Part shown: piece by piece, positions 1 to 8,423 of the stretch
Position numbering within the stretch: the first letter of the stretch is position 1
Layout: every line of letters starts with the position of its first letter
Origin: Anaerolineaceae bacterium
Lineage (GTDB): Bacteria > Chloroflexota > Anaerolineae > Anaerolineales > Anaerolineaceae
DNA: 56,545 bases
Assembly (NCBI GenBank): GCA_003563055.1
Contig: PWSY01000174.1
Location: 1-56,545 of the forward strand
Direction of reading: 5' to 3'
Notes under the pieces: model-generated
Databases searched by the model: none
What the model was told of the DNA's origin: nothing
What the model saw: the letters and a program-made list of their open reading frames with translations, nothing else
Position numbers and translations under genes: made by a program

Positions 1-205
1 ACCAACCTGTCTCCTCAGGCGCTTTGTTGCCATGATTGGCAATAACCTGCGTTCCCTGGGTACACTTTGTGTAAAACCAAAAACAGATTGTCATGGCTTC
101 CAGCTCAGGAATCTGTAGATCTGTCGTAAACGAGAATTGATCCAGCCTGCCAATATCGCTTAACGTCAACTGGCAAAGCATATCACCATTAGGACTTTCT
201 TTCAT
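1..205 (-). CDS. LamG/concanavalin A-like domain protein, N-terminal part, cut by window edge
   Basis: An open frame runs from ATG at 205 off the left edge (68 codons visible, no stop). A strong ribosome binding site (GGAGGTA, 5 nt before the ATG) supports the start. The segment MTICFWFYTK followed by GTQVIANHGN and GW resembles the opening beta-strands of LamG-like jelly-roll domains, where a Phe/Ile-rich strand with a central Trp is followed by a 'GTQ-hydrophobic-hydrophobic-x-x-G' turn. No signal peptide is visible. It is the last visible member of the minus-strand catabolic cluster, 124 bp after the Gfo/Idh gene. Such domains occur in glycan-binding proteins and as modules on sialidases or other hydrolases. 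The catalytic part, if any, is outside the window, so the function is unknown. Confidence 0.5.
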   Translation of the reverse strand, partial: MKESPNGDMLCQLTLSDIGRLDQFSFTTDLQIPELEAMTICFWFYTKCTQGTQVIANHGNKAPEETGW

Positions 206-329
206 AAAACTACCTCCATGAGTAATTCCAAGATAAAGGCATATAGGAAAAACCAATAACACCATCTGAATAGCTTACTAAATAGGATGGAAACTTACTT
301 TTCAATCTAATAAACCAGATCGTTTACTC

Positions 330-1322
330 TTAAAGGCGAATTTCTTTTTTCTCGCGAGCTGATTCCTCAGCAGCAAAGATAACGGCCATGATGTGCCTGG
401 CATATTCACCTGTGATGGGTGGTTGATCACCTGTTTCAATGGCAGATATAAACGAACGCCATTCTTCAACCATGGCTGTTTCCATCCAATTATCTGCATT
501 AATCTCCGTATCGCAAAGGATATGCTGCCAGGTTTCATCTTTAGCGATTGAAATGCCCGTCATTTTATCGATCCGCATCAAGCCTTCAGAACACACAATC
601 TCTGTACCAAAGGATGGTGCACCTGTTTTATATCCAACTGTGGCAGCGGTACCTGCGGAGCCATTTTCAAACCTTAACAGCGCCATTCCGTGGTCATCCG
701 CATTCTGATCATGAAAACCCGTGGCAAGGTGAGCGCAAATACTCTTCACACGGCTTTCCATCAACCAGACCATTCGGTCAATATTATGCACACCGATGGT
801 CATCCACATGCCGCCCCCTGTCCTCCGATCGAGATGCCATTCCCGCCGATTGGGCGCCCACCAGCGTTTTAGGGTGCGATCCGTGATGAGCAGTGGCCTC
901 CCCAGTTCACCGCCCTGTAAAATTTCTTTGATCTTCTGGTATACCGGCACAAAATGATTAGTGTGGCCAGCCATAAAGGTCACCTGGTTCTCATCAACGA
1001 CCTGCAGGATTTGGTCACATTCTTCTAAAGTGGGGGCGATCGGTTTCTCGAGTAAGATATGCTTGCCCCATTTGGCGGCCTCAATCACAATGTCAGTATG
1101 GAGATGATGTGGCGTGGCAATGGCAACAGCATCAACATCTGGGTCACCGATTAAATCCTGATAGCGGGTATAAGCTTTTCCGCCATATTTATTTACAAAG
1201 GCTTCCAGCGCCTCCGGGTTGGTCCTGCTGGATGCAACCAGCCTGACATTTGATAATGAACCGATTGCATCAGCATGTTTTTCTCCCCAGTGCCCTGCGC
1301 CTATTATGCCTACACGTATCAT
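330..1322 (-). CDS. Gfo/Idh/MocA family oxidoreductase
   Basis: A 330-residue protein of typical length for NAD(P)-dependent sugar dehydrogenases or oxidoreductases of the Gfo/Idh/MocA family. The N-terminal Rossmann fold shows GAGHWG at residues 8-13, and the family signature EKP is at 92-94, followed by a C-terminal alpha/beta substrate domain. It is expected to be a soluble cytoplasmic enzyme that oxidises, reduces or epimerises a sugar, sugar acid or inositol through the bound nicotinamide cofactor. The start is supported by AAGAGGTG four bases before the ATG. It follows the RraA-like gene by 45 bp in a same-strand run with sulfatases and sialate enzymes, so a sugar derived from the imported glycan is the likely substrate. 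Substrate specificity cannot be read from the sequence. Confidence 0.88.
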   Translation of the reverse strand: MIRVGIIGAGHWGEKHADAIGSLSNVRLVASSRTNPEALEAFVNKYGGKAYTRYQDLIGDPDVDAVAIATPHHLHTDIVIEAAKWGKHILLEKPIAPTLEECDQILQVVDENQVTFMAGHTNHFVPVYQKIKEILQGGELGRPLLITDRTLKRWWAPNRREWHLDRRTGGGMWMTIGVHNIDRMVWLMESRVKSICAHLATGFHDQNADDHGMALLRFENGSAGTAATVGYKTGAPSFGTEIVCSEGLMRIDKMTGISIAKDETWQHILCDTEINADNWMETAMVEEWRSFISAIETGDQPPITGEYARHIMAVIFAAEESAREKKEIRL

Positions 1323-1367
1323 TTTTCACCTCTTGATTAATTTTATCGGTTACGGTTTAGATCATGT

Positions 1368-2114
1368 TTAAGTCTGATCAACAAATTTTTCCTTAAGGTT
1401 AGCTTTGAAACGACGATCGGCTTCTTCCAGGTTGTCCAGGATCTGCTCAGGTAACAACCCACTGGCATTCACAGCGGCATTAATGGATGTGCTGCATTCA
1501 TTGCTATCCATAAACCGTGCAGCCTCCAATAAATCTGTCGTGGCATCCTCATCCGGTATGACAAGAAAACCATGTTTATCTGCATGGATTAGCTGACCTG
1601 GTGTGATGCGTCTGCCAAATACCTCTACTGGACAATTCCAACGCACAGGGTAACTGTGGGCGTGACCCACACACATCCCTCTTGCAATCGCTTTGAACCC
1701 TGAGTGGATCATCTCATCCAAATCGCGAATGGCCCCATCGGTGATCGTCCCAACACAGCCCAATGCCCGATGAACAGCGCTGTTGACCTCACCCCAAAAA
1801 GCACCAAAGACATCGGGTTTGTCCAGGTCCTGAACAACCACAATCTTGGGACCTTTCACTGAGGCAATATAACGGCGATAATCACCCCAGGCATCAGGCA
1901 GGTTCAACTTATGCTGTGGGTTACTTGGCTCGCACACAACCGTTACTGCATAACCCACCATCGGGCCCATTTGAGGCATAAAGTCAATGATTGTTTCCAG
2001 GTTAAATCCATCGTGTGCAGAATCATGCGATGTGATCTGTTCCCACCCGTTGTAAATTGTGGGTGTGTTCCAACGTTTCATCTCAAGTAAATGCACATGT
2101 GTTAGCTTATTCAT
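1368..2114 (-). CDS. RraA-like family protein (possible 2-oxoacid aldolase)
   Basis: A 248-residue protein with the RraA/HMG-aldolase fold signature: GTITDGAIRD, matching the family G-x-x-x-D-G-x-x-R-D motif, then ITPGQLIHADKHGFLVIP, matching the PGD-x4-D-x-DG-x-VIP motif with Gln for the first Asp and Lys-His for Asp-x. Some relatives are metal-dependent 4-hydroxy-4-methyl-2-oxoglutarate or oxaloacetate aldolases/decarboxylases; others, such as RraA itself, inhibit RNase E. In this catabolic setting an enzyme acting on a 2-oxoacid is more likely than an RNase regulator. The protein is longer than RraA (about 160 residues), with roughly 70 extra N-terminal residues. It lies between a sulfatase gene and a Gfo/Idh gene, all on the same strand. 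Confidence 0.75.
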   Translation of the reverse strand: MNKLTHVHLLEMKRWNTPTIYNGWEQITSHDSAHDGFNLETIIDFMPQMGPMVGYAVTVVCEPSNPQHKLNLPDAWGDYRRYIASVKGPKIVVVQDLDKPDVFGAFWGEVNSAVHRALGCVGTITDGAIRDLDEMIHSGFKAIARGMCVGHAHSYPVRWNCPVEVFGRRITPGQLIHADKHGFLVIPDEDATTDLLEAARFMDSNECSTSINAAVNASGLLPEQILDNLEEADRRFKANLKEKFVDQT

Positions 2115-2174
2115 GAGCCTTCTTTCCCGTGTGTCATTCGTATCTATTCCACAAACTATTTTCGTTTCAATCTT

Positions 2175-3545
2175 TTATGAATTTTTTTGATATTTATTTT
2201 TAATAACGGCTGCATAAACATCTTCTGACATCAGAAGCTCATTTTCCAGCCCAATGAAAGGATCTTCCGTAGCTGTCAAATGTGCATCCAACATACAACG
2301 CAGCTCTACTATAGTTTTCTTATATTCTGGATTCTCAACCAGGTTATTCATCTCGCCTGGATCATTAACCAAATCATACAACTCTTCAAAAACTCTTCTA
2401 GGTGAATAGTAAAGGTTGACGGCTTGATTATTTCTAAAACTGGCCTGGCTCATCTCTATCTCGGTAAGAACGAAATCATAGATACATTTTCTTAAGCCAT
2501 TTCGAATGTATTTATAACGTTGAGACCTCACCATTCTGGCCGGATCAAAATATTGTGTGTAATTCTTCTCGGCAAACAGATAATCTCGCCCCAGTGCTGA
2601 TTCATCTTCAATACACTTTGCAAAGCTTTCTCCTTCAACAACCTCCGGCAGAGGCAGATCAAGCCATTCCAATATCGTCGGCACCACATCAACATGGCTG
2701 GTCAGTGCTGTTATATTGAGCCCTTCAGGTAAAACATTTGGCCATCGCATAAGGAAGGCGACCTTGGTACCGCCATCGTATAATGTGGCTTTTGAATGCA
2801 TGAAGGATGCCCCATGATCTGTGGTGAAAATCACCAGTGTATTTTCTTGTAAACCAACTTCTTCCAGTGTTGCCAGGATTTTACCCACCATCGAATCTAC
2901 CAAATTAACAGCGCCATAAAAATCGGCAAGCTCCTCGCGTTGCTCTGGAATATCAGCCAGGTAAGGGCGAACTTCAACTTGATCTGCATTATGTCGTTGG
3001 TACACTTGACGCTTAAAATGAGAAGGAGGTTCGCCAAGCATTGATGGATCAAAACCCTGGCTGGCAATCCCGATTCTGTGCGGATCAAAGAAGCCAACAC
3101 TGGCCATGAATGGTCGTGTACTATCTTTTCTTTCTTTCAACCATGCATTGAAAACAGGGGTGATTTCATCACAATAGTAAGGGCTTTCACCATACACTTC
3201 ACCATAACCCAGTTGAAAGGGGTCCCAATGTTCATGCTGCAAGCCAAATAATGCCGTCTGATAGCCCTCAGCCTTCAAAAGAGTGGGTAAAGCCGGCGTT
3301 TTTTCCACATTCAAGGCCCATCCCCGGGGTACCAAGCCCATCAGCCCATGGGTATGGGGATAACAGCCTGTCCACAAGGAGCCCCGGCTTGGACAGCAAA
3401 TCGTACCTGTCGAGAAATGGTTTTGTAAAACAACGCCTTCCTGTGCCATTTGATCTAAATTTGGGGTCAACACGGGTGATCCGTAACATCCTAAATAATC
3501 GCCTAAATCATGGCTGTGAATGATGAGAATATTCGGCTTGCTCAT
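2175..3545 (-). CDS. type I sulfatase, SHD subgroup
   Basis: A 456-residue sulfatase of the alkaline-phosphatase superfamily. The formylglycine motif C-x-P-x-R is present as C50-C-P-S-R54, followed by GSLWTG; C50 is the residue expected to be converted to formylglycine. The C-terminal metal-site motif TTDHG is present. Unusually, the N-terminal metal motif, usually Asp-Asp or Asp-Gln, reads SHD, with His at the usual first-Asp position; I recall other sulfatases with a similar Ser-His-Asp motif. There is no signal peptide (the sequence begins MSKPNILIIHSHD), so the enzyme is predicted cytoplasmic. An AGGAG sequence 10 nt upstream supports the start. It is separated by 57 bp from the NanE-ROK gene. 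Substrate is unknown; sulfated hexosamine or N-sulfo sugars are possible. Confidence 0.9.
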   Translation of the reverse strand: MSKPNILIIHSHDLGDYLGCYGSPVLTPNLDQMAQEGVVLQNHFSTGTICCPSRGSLWTGCYPHTHGLMGLVPRGWALNVEKTPALPTLLKAEGYQTALFGLQHEHWDPFQLGYGEVYGESPYYCDEITPVFNAWLKERKDSTRPFMASVGFFDPHRIGIASQGFDPSMLGEPPSHFKRQVYQRHNADQVEVRPYLADIPEQREELADFYGAVNLVDSMVGKILATLEEVGLQENTLVIFTTDHGASFMHSKATLYDGGTKVAFLMRWPNVLPEGLNITALTSHVDVVPTILEWLDLPLPEVVEGESFAKCIEDESALGRDYLFAEKNYTQYFDPARMVRSQRYKYIRNGLRKCIYDFVLTEIEMSQASFRNNQAVNLYYSPRRVFEELYDLVNDPGEMNNLVENPEYKKTIVELRCMLDAHLTATEDPFIGLENELLMSEDVYAAVIKNKYQKNS

Positions 3546-3602
3546 TTGTTAATTACTCCTGATTTCTCAGATGATTTATCTTAAAAAATGGATGTGCAGG
3601 AT

Positions 3603-5195
3603 TCATCCTAATAATCGTAGGCGAACATAAAGTGAAGCTCCAATCAGCTGGGCCTGATTGCCCAATTTTGCAAGCATGATCGGTGTTTTTGCAACCGAGG
3701 CATGGCCAAATTGTTCTAGGCTTTTTCGGGCGCTGTCCAGTAACAGGTCGCCTAATTGCGCTACACTACCGCCAACGACAACACAATCGGCATCATAAAC
3801 ATGCAGTGCATGGGACAATCCCAAACCCAGGTAAGTACCCATCTCTTGGACAACCGACATAGCAGTATCATCACCATCGTGGGCTAGCTTAGATACCTGT
3901 TCCCCGCTATCAAGGACCGTCGTTTTATTGGATAATCGATTGTATGCGCGCACAAGACCCGGCCCGCTCACCATTTCTTCAAGTGGGACATAATCGCCGC
4001 TCTTTGATGTGATCTTTATCTGACCAATACTGCCTGCCAGCCCGTTCGCCCCATGCTGAAGTTGCCCGTCAATGACCAGTCCACCGCCCAGGCCAGTGCC
4101 AATGACAACACACAACATTGAGGTTTTTCCCTGTCCCGCCCCATAAGATGCTTCGGCAAGTGAAGCCGCATGACCATCATTAACCACTGCAACAGGGAGA
4201 CCAAAATGGTCCCGGAGGACAGATTTTAAAGGTGTTCCAATCCAGTTTGGGATCATATCCGTTCCACCAACCAGCTCACCTGAAGCACTTACCTGACCAC
4301 CTGTAGAAATACCCATCGCCCTGGGTGAGAGGTGTGGGATATCATCCAGGAATTGTTCCATTTTGAGAACAATTTGAGATAAGATCTGTTTTCCACCTTC
4401 ATTAACTGGCGTTTTTATCCGGCCCTTTTTCAACACCTTCCCGTGTGGGTCTACCACACCGAAGGAGATCTTGGTTCCGCCAATATCGATTACTGCCACA
4501 TGCTCGATTCCAACTTTCGGTTTCAGCGCTGACACAAAACGTTCGGTGATCAAGTGCGGACGGGTGATCATTGATCCCACAACCACTGCATAGGCACCAG
4601 CCACCAGGGCAGCTCGCGCCTCCTCCGGTGTGCTGATCCCGCCTTCAGCGATGATGGGCACATCCAGCTGAGAGGCTAGTTCTGCGACCAGGGCAAGATT
4701 GGGCATGGGCTGGCCTTCACTTGCTGCTGTATAACCGGATAGAGTCGTACCAATCAGGTCTGCCCCAAAAGCGACCGCCTGGAGACCTTCCTCCAGGGTG
4801 GCGATATCAGCCATAATGGGCAGTTTATATTTTGATTTTATTTTTTGAATTAATTCCTTCAAGGGCAGGCTTCCAGGCCGGGGACGGCTTGTTGCATCCA
4901 GGGCGATAATATCCGCCCCAGCCCTGATCACTTGTTCTGCATCTTCAAAGGTTGGCGTGATGTAAACCTCAAAACCCGGATAAGCTTTTTTAAAAATGCC
5001 GATGATTGGCTGATCAATAGCCTGACGCATGGCTCGAATGTTTTCAGGTTTACTGGCTCGAATCCCCGCTGCACCACCCATGAGCGCCGTTTTTGCCAGT
5101 GCAACCAGGTGTTCAGGCTTATTTAGCGGGAAACCCGCTTCAGCCTGGCAGGAAACAATCAATTGCCCTGACAGCGCTTCCAGCAATTTATTCAT
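3603..5195 (-). CDS. fused ManNAc-6-P 2-epimerase (NanE) / ROK-family ManNAc kinase
   Basis: A 530-residue two-domain protein. Residues 1-226 are a TIM-barrel NanE domain (GIRASKPENIRAMR, GIFKKAYPGFEVYITPT, ALDATSRPRP, MADIATLEEG, AEGGISTPEEA). Residues 232-530 are a ROK kinase, with phosphate loop DIGGTKISFGVVD and catalytic region VVNDGHAASLAEA. Together they would phosphorylate ManNAc and epimerise ManNAc-6-P to GlcNAc-6-P, the two steps after sialate lyase. The ROK zinc motif (Cys-x-Cys-x-x-x-x-Cys type) is missing: the region after GANGLAGSIGQ has no cysteines. I chose the ATG at 5195, 10 nt past the stop of the upstream lyase gene; an earlier in-frame start would overlap that gene by 29 bp. 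The order lyase then epimerase-kinase supports one sialate pathway. Confidence 0.9.
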   Translation of the reverse strand: MNKLLEALSGQLIVSCQAEAGFPLNKPEHLVALAKTALMGGAAGIRASKPENIRAMRQAIDQPIIGIFKKAYPGFEVYITPTFEDAEQVIRAGADIIALDATSRPRPGSLPLKELIQKIKSKYKLPIMADIATLEEGLQAVAFGADLIGTTLSGYTAASEGQPMPNLALVAELASQLDVPIIAEGGISTPEEARAALVAGAYAVVVGSMITRPHLITERFVSALKPKVGIEHVAVIDIGGTKISFGVVDPHGKVLKKGRIKTPVNEGGKQILSQIVLKMEQFLDDIPHLSPRAMGISTGGQVSASGELVGGTDMIPNWIGTPLKSVLRDHFGLPVAVVNDGHAASLAEASYGAGQGKTSMLCVVIGTGLGGGLVIDGQLQHGANGLAGSIGQIKITSKSGDYVPLEEMVSGPGLVRAYNRLSNKTTVLDSGEQVSKLAHDGDDTAMSVVQEMGTYLGLGLSHALHVYDADCVVVGGSVAQLGDLLLDSARKSLEQFGHASVAKTPIMLAKLGNQAQLIGASLYVRLRLLG

Positions 5196-5205
5196 TTCAA
5201 GCCCT

Positions 5206-6138
5206 TCACACCCGTCCCCACTCAAAGAACCCAATTGCTTCCATCTGCTGCTTTAATAGCTTTACCTGGGTTGGCGTGAGATTAAGCTGCGGTAGGCGAA
5301 TGGGTCCACAATCCAACGCAATCAAACCCATCATAGCCTTCAAGGCCCCTGAAAAGGTTTCCGTCGAACCAACTGTTTCGAGCAATCCCACCAGATCTAC
5401 CGAAAGGCTTTGCAGTCGCCTGGCTTCAGCAATCTCACCCGCTTGAAATGTTTCAAGTATCCGTTTGTAAAGGGGGGCAGCAAAATTAAACGTGCTACCA
5501 ACGGCACCATGTGCGCCGGCTACCAGTCCACTCAACAGCATCTCATCGGAGCCAAAAAGCATGTTAAACCGGCCATCCTCCACATCGAGACAAGCCTGGA
5601 ACTCAAAGATCTTAAAGTCACTGTACTTGATCCCCACCATTGATGGCAGTCGTTCTGTACTTTGGCTTAAAAATTCCACAGCATTAATATTCAAAGAGGT
5701 CAAACGTGGGATATGATAATAATAAAATGGTAAATCCGGTGCTCCGACAACAATTTCTTCAAGGCAATCAAATAAGACCTTTAACGATTGCACCTTAAAA
5801 TAGGTCGGTGGGATGGAAGAAATGGCATTCGCACCGCTCTTTTGAGCATGTTTTGCCAGCAAAAAAGCCTGCCTGATGCTATTGTGCCCAACCTGCACAA
5901 TCACCGGAATCCGGCCATTAACAGCCTCAATATAAGCTTCTGTCACAGCCTTCCGTTCGTCTGTAGAGAGTGAAGGCCCTTCACCCGTACTGCCACAAAC
6001 ATAGATTGCATTTACGCCATCGTCCAACAGGTGTTCTACAATGGGCTTAACTTTCTTCAGGTTAATTTCACCCTCTTGATCCATCGGTGTAAAAACCGCA
6101 GGGACAAGACCTTCAATCCAAAATCCACCTTTATGCAT
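5206..6138 (-). CDS. nanA: N-acetylneuraminate lyase (DapA superfamily)
   Basis: A 310-residue class I aldolase expected to split N-acetylneuraminate into ManNAc and pyruvate in the cytoplasm. The carboxylate-binding GSTGEG is at 49-54. The catalytic tyrosine is Y141 in YYYHIP, and the Schiff-base lysine is K171 in GIKYSD. The YYYHIP and GIKYSD versions, together with LFGSDE and GAVGSTFN, resemble sialate lyases, especially the animal NPL-like branch, more than DapA itself. The ATG at 6138 is preceded by AGGAG with 5 nt spacing; the GTG two codons earlier lacks a site. It lies directly upstream of the NanE-kinase fusion, giving the expected order for sialic acid catabolism. The gene name is used for function, not close orthology to the E. 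coli enzyme. Confidence 0.88.
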   Translation of the reverse strand: MHKGGFWIEGLVPAVFTPMDQEGEINLKKVKPIVEHLLDDGVNAIYVCGSTGEGPSLSTDERKAVTEAYIEAVNGRIPVIVQVGHNSIRQAFLLAKHAQKSGANAISSIPPTYFKVQSLKVLFDCLEEIVVGAPDLPFYYYHIPRLTSLNINAVEFLSQSTERLPSMVGIKYSDFKIFEFQACLDVEDGRFNMLFGSDEMLLSGLVAGAHGAVGSTFNFAAPLYKRILETFQAGEIAEARRLQSLSVDLVGLLETVGSTETFSGALKAMMGLIALDCGPIRLPQLNLTPTQVKLLKQQMEAIGFFEWGRV

Positions 6139-6182
6139 GGTCACTCCTATAACTCAATAATATCCTTATTTTAAAATCAAGG

Positions 6183-7220
6183 TTAATAAACTTCATCTTC
6201 TGGCCCCTCCTTTTTCACCATTTCATTCCGAGTCAGGGACCCATCAGACACAAATAACTCTGGGATCTGTTTGATTGCAATTGGCCTCAGACGCTCGGCC
6301 TCCTTCGGGTCGATGGACCGATAGGGCCATCTTAAGCGCGTACCGATATCTGACCAGCCACCAATCGCAGCCAACAACTTATCTGCTGCTGTATTGGTAA
6401 ATCCCTGTTCAACAATGAAAGGCTCAATATTTTCAGCCATAAATTGTCGAATACGCACCTCAATGGACAGTGCTGCGTCTAAATCAGTTTTCATCAATTC
6501 CACCCAGCATTGTGCCCCAACAGGACTCAGCGCGGCGACATTGGAGAAAGAGCCTGCCGCACCCTGGCTAATACCCGTTGCCAGGTGATGACCGGGAACA
6601 AATAACGCCAGGTTCTGGCAATGTTCGCGCATCTCCGCATACCATTGGCTGTCACCATCTGCCAGCTTCACCCCAACCAGCTGCGGCACGTCATTCTGTA
6701 ATCGACCCAATGCTTGCGGGTCGAGTTGTTTTTTTGCATGGGGCGGGTTGTACAGAATCAGCCCAACCGGGTCAGCAGCAGCCGCCATACACCGCAGAAA
6801 AACAAGCACTTCGTCATAGCTTGGGGGGAACCAGTCTGGCAAGATCACCTGGAAAGCCAGTGGGTTATAATCCCGGCTGCGTTGGATGCGCTCCAGAGAA
6901 ACTTGGGCGCTCATATGGCTGGCGCCGATAATAAATGGCTGACCAGCCGCATGACAACGCTCGGCAACCATTTTCTGAATGCGGTCAAATTCAAGTTCGC
7001 TTTGGGCATAAAACTCACCGGCACTGCCGTTGGTATATATGCCGTCAACCCCGGCACCCACAAGCGTATCAATTTGAGCCGCCAGTTTAGTAAAATCGAT
7101 TTGTTCATCCGCCCCTATGGGCAGCATTACAGAGGGCCAGTTTCCCTTGAGCAACGACTCTGAACAAAGGCCGCCGCCCAACCCGACTATTCTTTTACTG
7201 CGCTGCTCAATAGGTGCCAT
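6183..7220 (-). CDS. DapA-superfamily aldolase/dehydratase, second paralogue
   Basis: A 345-residue protein of the dihydrodipicolinate synthase/N-acetylneuraminate lyase superfamily. Visible signatures are NGSAGEFYAQS (a variant of the GTTGE carboxylate loop), the catalytic Tyr in LILYNPPHAKK, and the Schiff-base Lys in VGVKLADGD. It is clearly different from the neighbouring sialate lyase (6138-5206) and carries about 25 extra residues at the N-terminus. It may act on another pyruvate-yielding acid such as a 2-keto-3-deoxy sugar acid. The ATG at 7220 lies inside the end of the UroD-family gene (14-bp overlap), suggesting translational coupling. The exact substrate cannot be inferred. Confidence 0.82.
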   Translation of the reverse strand: MAPIEQRSKRIVGLGGGLCSESLLKGNWPSVMLPIGADEQIDFTKLAAQIDTLVGAGVDGIYTNGSAGEFYAQSELEFDRIQKMVAERCHAAGQPFIIGASHMSAQVSLERIQRSRDYNPLAFQVILPDWFPPSYDEVLVFLRCMAAAADPVGLILYNPPHAKKQLDPQALGRLQNDVPQLVGVKLADGDSQWYAEMREHCQNLALFVPGHHLATGISQGAAGSFSNVAALSPVGAQCWVELMKTDLDAALSIEVRIRQFMAENIEPFIVEQGFTNTAADKLLAAIGGWSDIGTRLRWPYRSIDPKEAERLRPIAIKQIPELFVSDGSLTRNEMVKKEGPEDEVY

Positions 7221-8301
7221 AGGTCACGCCTGCTTCATACATTGCTATAATATTTTCAATCGGCACATCACCCTGTAAAATTGGATGGCCCGGAGAGAGA
7301 ATATAGCCCCCGCCAACACCCAATGTTGTAATCACCCGCTTCACTTCGTTGAGGACCGCTTCTCGCCCCTGGTGAGGCAGTATCTCCTGTGTGCTGACGC
7401 CCCCAGAAAAGCAAAGTTGGTTGCCAAATTCTCGTTTCAAAGCATCATGCGCCATTTCAGGTACCTCTGGCTGGACGGGGTCAAGAATATCAACACCCCA
7501 AGCGATCAAATCGGGAATTACCTTGCGTACATTACCATCCGTGTGAAATAATAACTTTACATCATACTGGTGGGCGAGGTCAGCAAATTGCTTGACCCAT
7601 TTCCCAATGAAATGTGAAATCATTTTCGGGCTGATCATCAACCCTTGCTCCGTTCCAATATCATCTGCCAGCCGAAGGATATCGATCAGGTCACCGACTT
7701 CCTCAAGTACACAGCGTGTATAATCAAAATAAAAGCCGGAAATTTTATCAAAAAGGAACGAAATGAATTCAGGTTCCGTAGCCATTTCAATCAGGATCGT
7801 GCTTAATCCCCTGAAAAGGGTCGCATGCTGGAAAACAGAAGGCCCAGTAAAAGCGATTGCAAACTCATTCGCCCAGACTTGTAAATCCTTGCGGAGATTA
7901 GAAAAATCAAACCACTCTACCTGTGGCCAGCGATAAGCCTTTAGTTCGTCAAGCGAAGTCAACGCCGCCAGGGGGGGTGATCCCATGGAGTAGGTCTTGC
8001 CAAAACTTGTTTCCGTGATCACCTCATGGTAATCAAACATAGGAAACAGATTACCGCACCAATCGGAAGGAATATTCAAATCAGGCGGACCAACAAATTG
8101 AGGCCCAACGGCACCCTGGTAATCAATGCCCCGGGTATCAAAAATATCAATCTGCATTATTTTAAGTAATTCACGATCTGTTTGCACACCAAAATGCTTT
8201 TTTAATCTTTTAACCACCCAGGTGTTTGCAGACATCATCATCGGCACCCGATCGGGTTCCTGGTGGTTCAGGGCCCTTCGCAGCCTTTCTCGTGAAACCA
8301 T
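7207..8301 (-). CDS. uroporphyrinogen decarboxylase (UroD) family protein
   Basis: A 364-residue protein with UroD/methyltransferase family features: N-terminal RERLRRALNHQEPDRVPM, then FHTDGNVRKVIPDL, GVDILDPVQPE, and the C-terminal SGGVSTQEILP and GGGYILSPGHPI. Members outside haem biosynthesis include corrinoid-dependent methyltransferases, and many uncharacterised ones are encoded beside glycan-degradation genes. No other haem gene is nearby, so a haem role is unlikely. A methyl-transfer or sugar-acid role is possible but is only inference. The ATG at 8301 overlaps the stop of a small upstream ORF (TGATG), and the 3' end overlaps the next gene, so translation appears coupled on both sides. 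Confidence 0.8.
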   Translation of the reverse strand: MVSRERLRRALNHQEPDRVPMMMSANTWVVKRLKKHFGVQTDRELLKIMQIDIFDTRGIDYQGAVGPQFVGPPDLNIPSDWCGNLFPMFDYHEVITETSFGKTYSMGSPPLAALTSLDELKAYRWPQVEWFDFSNLRKDLQVWANEFAIAFTGPSVFQHATLFRGLSTILIEMATEPEFISFLFDKISGFYFDYTRCVLEEVGDLIDILRLADDIGTEQGLMISPKMISHFIGKWVKQFADLAHQYDVKLLFHTDGNVRKVIPDLIAWGVDILDPVQPEVPEMAHDALKREFGNQLCFSGGVSTQEILPHQGREAVLNEVKRVITTLGVGGGYILSPGHPILQGDVPIENIIAMYEAGVTYGTY

Positions 8302-8408
8302 CACTTGCTCCCCACGATGCTTAACCGGTCATTATTTCGAAGTGCCACATCATCCTTGGTCAATGCGTACATCCATTCTTCACCTGACTGATTTACCCGA
8401 TTATTCAT
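8301..8408 (-). CDS. possible 35-residue protein between sulfatase and UroD-family genes
   Basis: An ATG at 8408 opens a 35-codon frame that fills the gap between the sulfatase stop (8424) and the UroD-family start (8301). Its stop codon overlaps that start in the sequence TGATG, and a GTGGAG lies about 9 nt before its ATG. The product begins MNNRVNQSGEEWMYALTKDD and ends RLSIVGSK; it is hydrophilic with no membrane segment or known motif. The exact fit suggests a translated leader or small protein. A chance ORF in a 122-bp gap is also possible. No function is proposed. Confidence 0.35.
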   Translation of the reverse strand: MNNRVNQSGEEWMYALTKDDVALRNNDRLSIVGSK

Positions 8409-8423
8409 GAGAACAAGCTCCAC

